Source: Arcticibacterium luteifluviistationis (GTDB taxonomy: Bacteria; Bacteroidota; Bacteroidia; Cytophagales; Spirosomataceae). From it: 64,000 bases of DNA. Under the pieces are notes generated by a model. That model was not told the DNA's origin. It saw only the letters and a list, made by a program, of their open reading frames with translations, and searched no databases. The position numbers and the translations under genes are program-made. The DNA lies in contig NZ_CP029480.1 in NCBI RefSeq assembly GCF_003258705.1, positions 3,224,001 through 3,288,000 on the forward strand. The letters are read 5' to 3'. Numbering within the stretch: the first letter of the stretch is position 1; every line of letters begins with the position of its first letter. Shown one piece after another: positions 61,986 to 64,000 of this stretch.

Positions 61986-62444
61986 ATGAAAAAACTCCTT
62001 TTGATAGGTTTTATCCTACTCGGTAATGCTGCCTCTGCACAGTATTTACAGTTGCTTGATGCTTCGCAAAACTGGATTCTAAAAACATCAGATATAAAAG
62101 ATAACTCTTTGGTGTTTGTTAATTATGAGAAAAAAAAGGTTGACCTCAACACTATGATTTGGAAATTTTTACCAAATGGACGTTTAGAATACGATTATCA
62201 AAGTAGTGAGACCATTTATGCCTGTGCGGGCGTTAATTTTCTGGATATGGATGTAGATGAATGCCTTTGGACTTATAACCCATCTACACTCATTCTTACA
62301 CTTCAAATCAAAGGTGGCTATGCCAGCTTGGATGATTTCGTTTTCAAACGTGATTACAAAGTGGGAATGCTAGATGAGGACGATGGCTACGGTTATACAC
62401 TTACTTTAGACAAAGAGCAGTATTTTAATGACCTTACTAATTGA
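61986..62444 (+). CDS. Secreted protein, unknown, lipocalin-like size
   Basis: 152 residues. Signal peptide at 1-19 (LIGFILLGNAASAQ). Mature part is beta-rich with WKFLPNGRLEYDYQSSE, a CAGVNFLDMDVDECLW pair of cysteines and TLTLDKEQYF; its layout resembles small lipocalin-like domains of Bacteroidota, but I do not recognise the family. Starts 2 bp after the permease stop, so co-transcribed. Confidence 0.6.
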   Translation: MKKLLLIGFILLGNAASAQYLQLLDASQNWILKTSDIKDNSLVFVNYEKKKVDLNTMIWKFLPNGRLEYDYQSSETIYACAGVNFLDMDVDECLWTYNPSTLILTLQIKGGYASLDDFVFKRDYKVGMLDEDDGYGYTLTLDKEQYFNDLTN

Positions 62445-62454
62445 TTTTAAATAC

Positions 62455-64000
62455 ATGAATAAGCTTTTAGGGAGTTTGTTTTTTTTACTGACTTTAGCAG
62501 GTAATGCTTTAGCTCAAAAAAACTATAATGCTTCAGAAACTAAGTATTTTGACCTTATCCATACAGAACTTGACGTTAAGCCAGACTGGCAAACAAACCA
62601 TTTAGAAGGTCAGGCTGAATTGACGCTAAAGCCTTGGTTTTACCCACAAGAAAAACTAATACTTGATGCCAAAGGTTTTGATATCAAAAAAGTAGTCCTA
62701 AACAACCAAACGGTTGATTACAAATACGATGGAATCAAATTAGAAATACCACTTGGTAGACCTTTCAATTCGAAAGAGACTATAAAAGTAAATATTGCCT
62801 ATACTGCAAAACCAGACGAATTAGGTAAAATAGAAGCCTTTAAAGACTTAGAATATAAGGGATTGTACTTTATCAATACTGACAAGACTAAACCTCAGCA
62901 AGTTTGGACTGAAGGTGAGACAGAATATAATTCTTGTTGGTTTCCCACTTTAGATTCTCCTAATCAAAAGCACACGCAAAGAATATCCATTACTATTCCC
63001 AAAAACTTTACGACCCTATCAAACGGCCTCTTAAAAAACAGTAAAGAAAACCCAGATGGAACAAGAACAGACACTTGGGTTCAAAATATTGAGCATTCGG
63101 TTTATTTGACCATGATAGCCGCTGGAGAGTTCAAAAAAGTTACGGATTCTACCTTTAAGGCTTTTGAAGTTAGTTATTATGTAGAACCTGCTTTTGAAAA
63201 ATACGCTTATCATATTTTTGGGCGAACACCAGAAATGATAAAGTATTTTGAAGAACTACTTCAAACAAAATACCCTTGGCAAAAATATGCTCAAATAGCT
63301 GTAAGAGACTATGTGAGCGGTGCTATGGAAAATACCACAGCCACTGTTCATGGAAGCGGCATTCAAAAAAACGACAATCAAATAGTTGATAATAATGATG
63401 ACGGCGTAATAGCTCATGAGTTATTTCATCATTGGTTCGGCGACTTAGTAACGGCTGAATCTTGGGCTAATTTACCTTTAAACGAAGCCTTTGCAGATTA
63501 CTCGGAATACCTCTGGGCAAATCACAAATATGGAAAAGACGAGGGTGATTGGCTAAACTTCACGGCTCTTAATCAATATTTGGATGAGGCCGAAGACAAA
63601 CAAGAGCCGGTTATTAGATATGGCTATGCTGACAAAGAAGACATGTTTGACAGCCACTCATACGCTAAGGGTGGCCGCATACTTCACATGCTCAGAAATG
63701 AAGTAGGAGACCAAGCCTTTTTTGAGTCTTTAAGGCTTTACTTGGATGAAAACCAATTCAAAAATGCTGAAATCAACAATCTAAGGTTAGCTTTTGAAAG
63801 TGTCACAGGAAGAGACCTTAATTGGTTCTTTGAACAGTGGTTTCTAAAAAAAGGGCACCCAAGACTAACTGTAGAGCATTCTTATAAATCAGGAAATTTG
63901 TCTATTGAAATAAATCAGACTTTAGATTCTTTAAATGACCTAGTTTACCAGCTGCCCCTCCAAGTAGAAATAGGTACGGAAGAAGGATTTACACAAAGAA
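62455..64000 (+). CDS. M1-family aminopeptidase, C-terminus cut off by window edge
   Basis: 515 codons to the window edge, no stop reached. Signal peptide at 1-20 (LGSLFFLLTLAGNALAQ). N-terminal beta domain, then GAMEN at 289-293, zinc motif HELFHHW (His 321, Glu 322, His 325) and third ligand Glu 344 in NEAFADYSEY. Full-length relatives have 700-850 residues. Second M1 enzyme of the window; unlike the one at 49.5-51.4 kb it keeps the canonical GAMEN, so the two differ in substrate binding. 10 bp after the small secreted protein gene. Confidence 0.93.
   Translation, partial: MNKLLGSLFFLLTLAGNALAQKNYNASETKYFDLIHTELDVKPDWQTNHLEGQAELTLKPWFYPQEKLILDAKGFDIKKVVLNNQTVDYKYDGIKLEIPLGRPFNSKETIKVNIAYTAKPDELGKIEAFKDLEYKGLYFINTDKTKPQQVWTEGETEYNSCWFPTLDSPNQKHTQRISITIPKNFTTLSNGLLKNSKENPDGTRTDTWVQNIEHSVYLTMIAAGEFKKVTDSTFKAFEVSYYVEPAFEKYAYHIFGRTPEMIKYFEELLQTKYPWQKYAQIAVRDYVSGAMENTTATVHGSGIQKNDNQIVDNNDDGVIAHELFHHWFGDLVTAESWANLPLNEAFADYSEYLWANHKYGKDEGDWLNFTALNQYLDEAEDKQEPVIRYGYADKEDMFDSHSYAKGGRILHMLRNEVGDQAFFESLRLYLDENQFKNAEINNLRLAFESVTGRDLNWFFEQWFLKKGHPRLTVEHSYKSGNLSIEINQTLDSLNDLVYQLPLQVEIGTEEGFTQR

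Noticed and set aside
1-64000. tRNA, rRNA, RNase P RNA, prophage or insertion sequence
   Set aside because: No tRNA-like arm and acceptor pattern, no conserved rRNA stretch, and no transposase or integrase frame was noticed; small RNAs may be missed by eye.

Overview
The window looks like chromosome from a member of the Bacteroidota, most likely order Cytophagales. The evidence is a thermolysin-like protease with a type IX secretion C-terminal tail, a TonB-dependent receptor of the outer_membrane_beta_barrel_3 type, a DUF4270 lipoprotein, a fused MurF-alanine racemase, a YtxJ-type bacilliredoxin, frequent TAnnTTTG -7 promoter boxes and modest GC. No rRNA, tRNA, CRISPR, prophage or intact insertion sequence was seen.

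Layout. 1-9.4 kb: GMP reductase (cut by the window edge), a DUF2625 protein, a block of GAGTC hairpin repeats, two PD-(D/E)XK nucleases (one FAN1-like), a REP-like palindrome, a TonB-dependent receptor, a metallo-beta-lactamase-fold hydrolase, a stand-alone receiver protein, a YcxB-like membrane protein and a 60-residue orphan. A gene-poor 750 bp follows. 10.1-15.8 kb (minus): a tightly packed four-gene signalling operon of H-NOX, PAS hybrid kinase with receiver and HPt, FIST-domain protein (the NosP family fold) and a second, soluble hybrid kinase. 15.9-18.6 kb (minus): a TPR plus outer-membrane-barrel protein overlapping a DUF4184 membrane protein. 18.7-21.4 kb (plus): a receiver domain fused to a family 2 glycosyltransferase, a small STAS protein and a polysaccharide flippase. 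21.6-28.8 kb (minus): four overlapping genes for a GT-C-like membrane protein, an anchored beta-rich protein, a membrane-anchored clan GH-A glycosidase and a GT4 glycosyltransferase. These parts (two potential nitric-oxide/haem sensors, two kinases, a glycosyltransferase with its own receiver, a flippase, a periplasmic glycosidase and a TPR-barrel exporter) are consistent with an uncharacterised, signal-controlled exopolysaccharide system. That functional link is inferred from adjacency and domain logic only.

28.9-64 kb is mostly conserved core and secreted proteins: M4 metalloprotease; an uncharacterised conserved pair; ribosome hibernation factor; TsaB and a CtpA-like protease; rnpA-rpmH; an M61 protease; an operon of a truncated starch-synthase-like protein, DUF4270, glmS, panC and ytxJ; a phosphopantetheinyl transferase; a WD40 protein; a DivIVA-helix-hairpin-helix protein with folB; two M1 peptidases (the second cut by the right edge); TatD; murF-alr; a ComEA-like protein; a vanadium-haloperoxidase-like PAP2 lipoprotein; a LOG-family protein; rpiB; a GT-C-like membrane protein; rbfA; and a LolC/E-like permease.

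All domain and family calls come from reading motifs by eye; no database search was run. Residue numbers are counted from the start chosen for each gene, unless an entry says otherwise.
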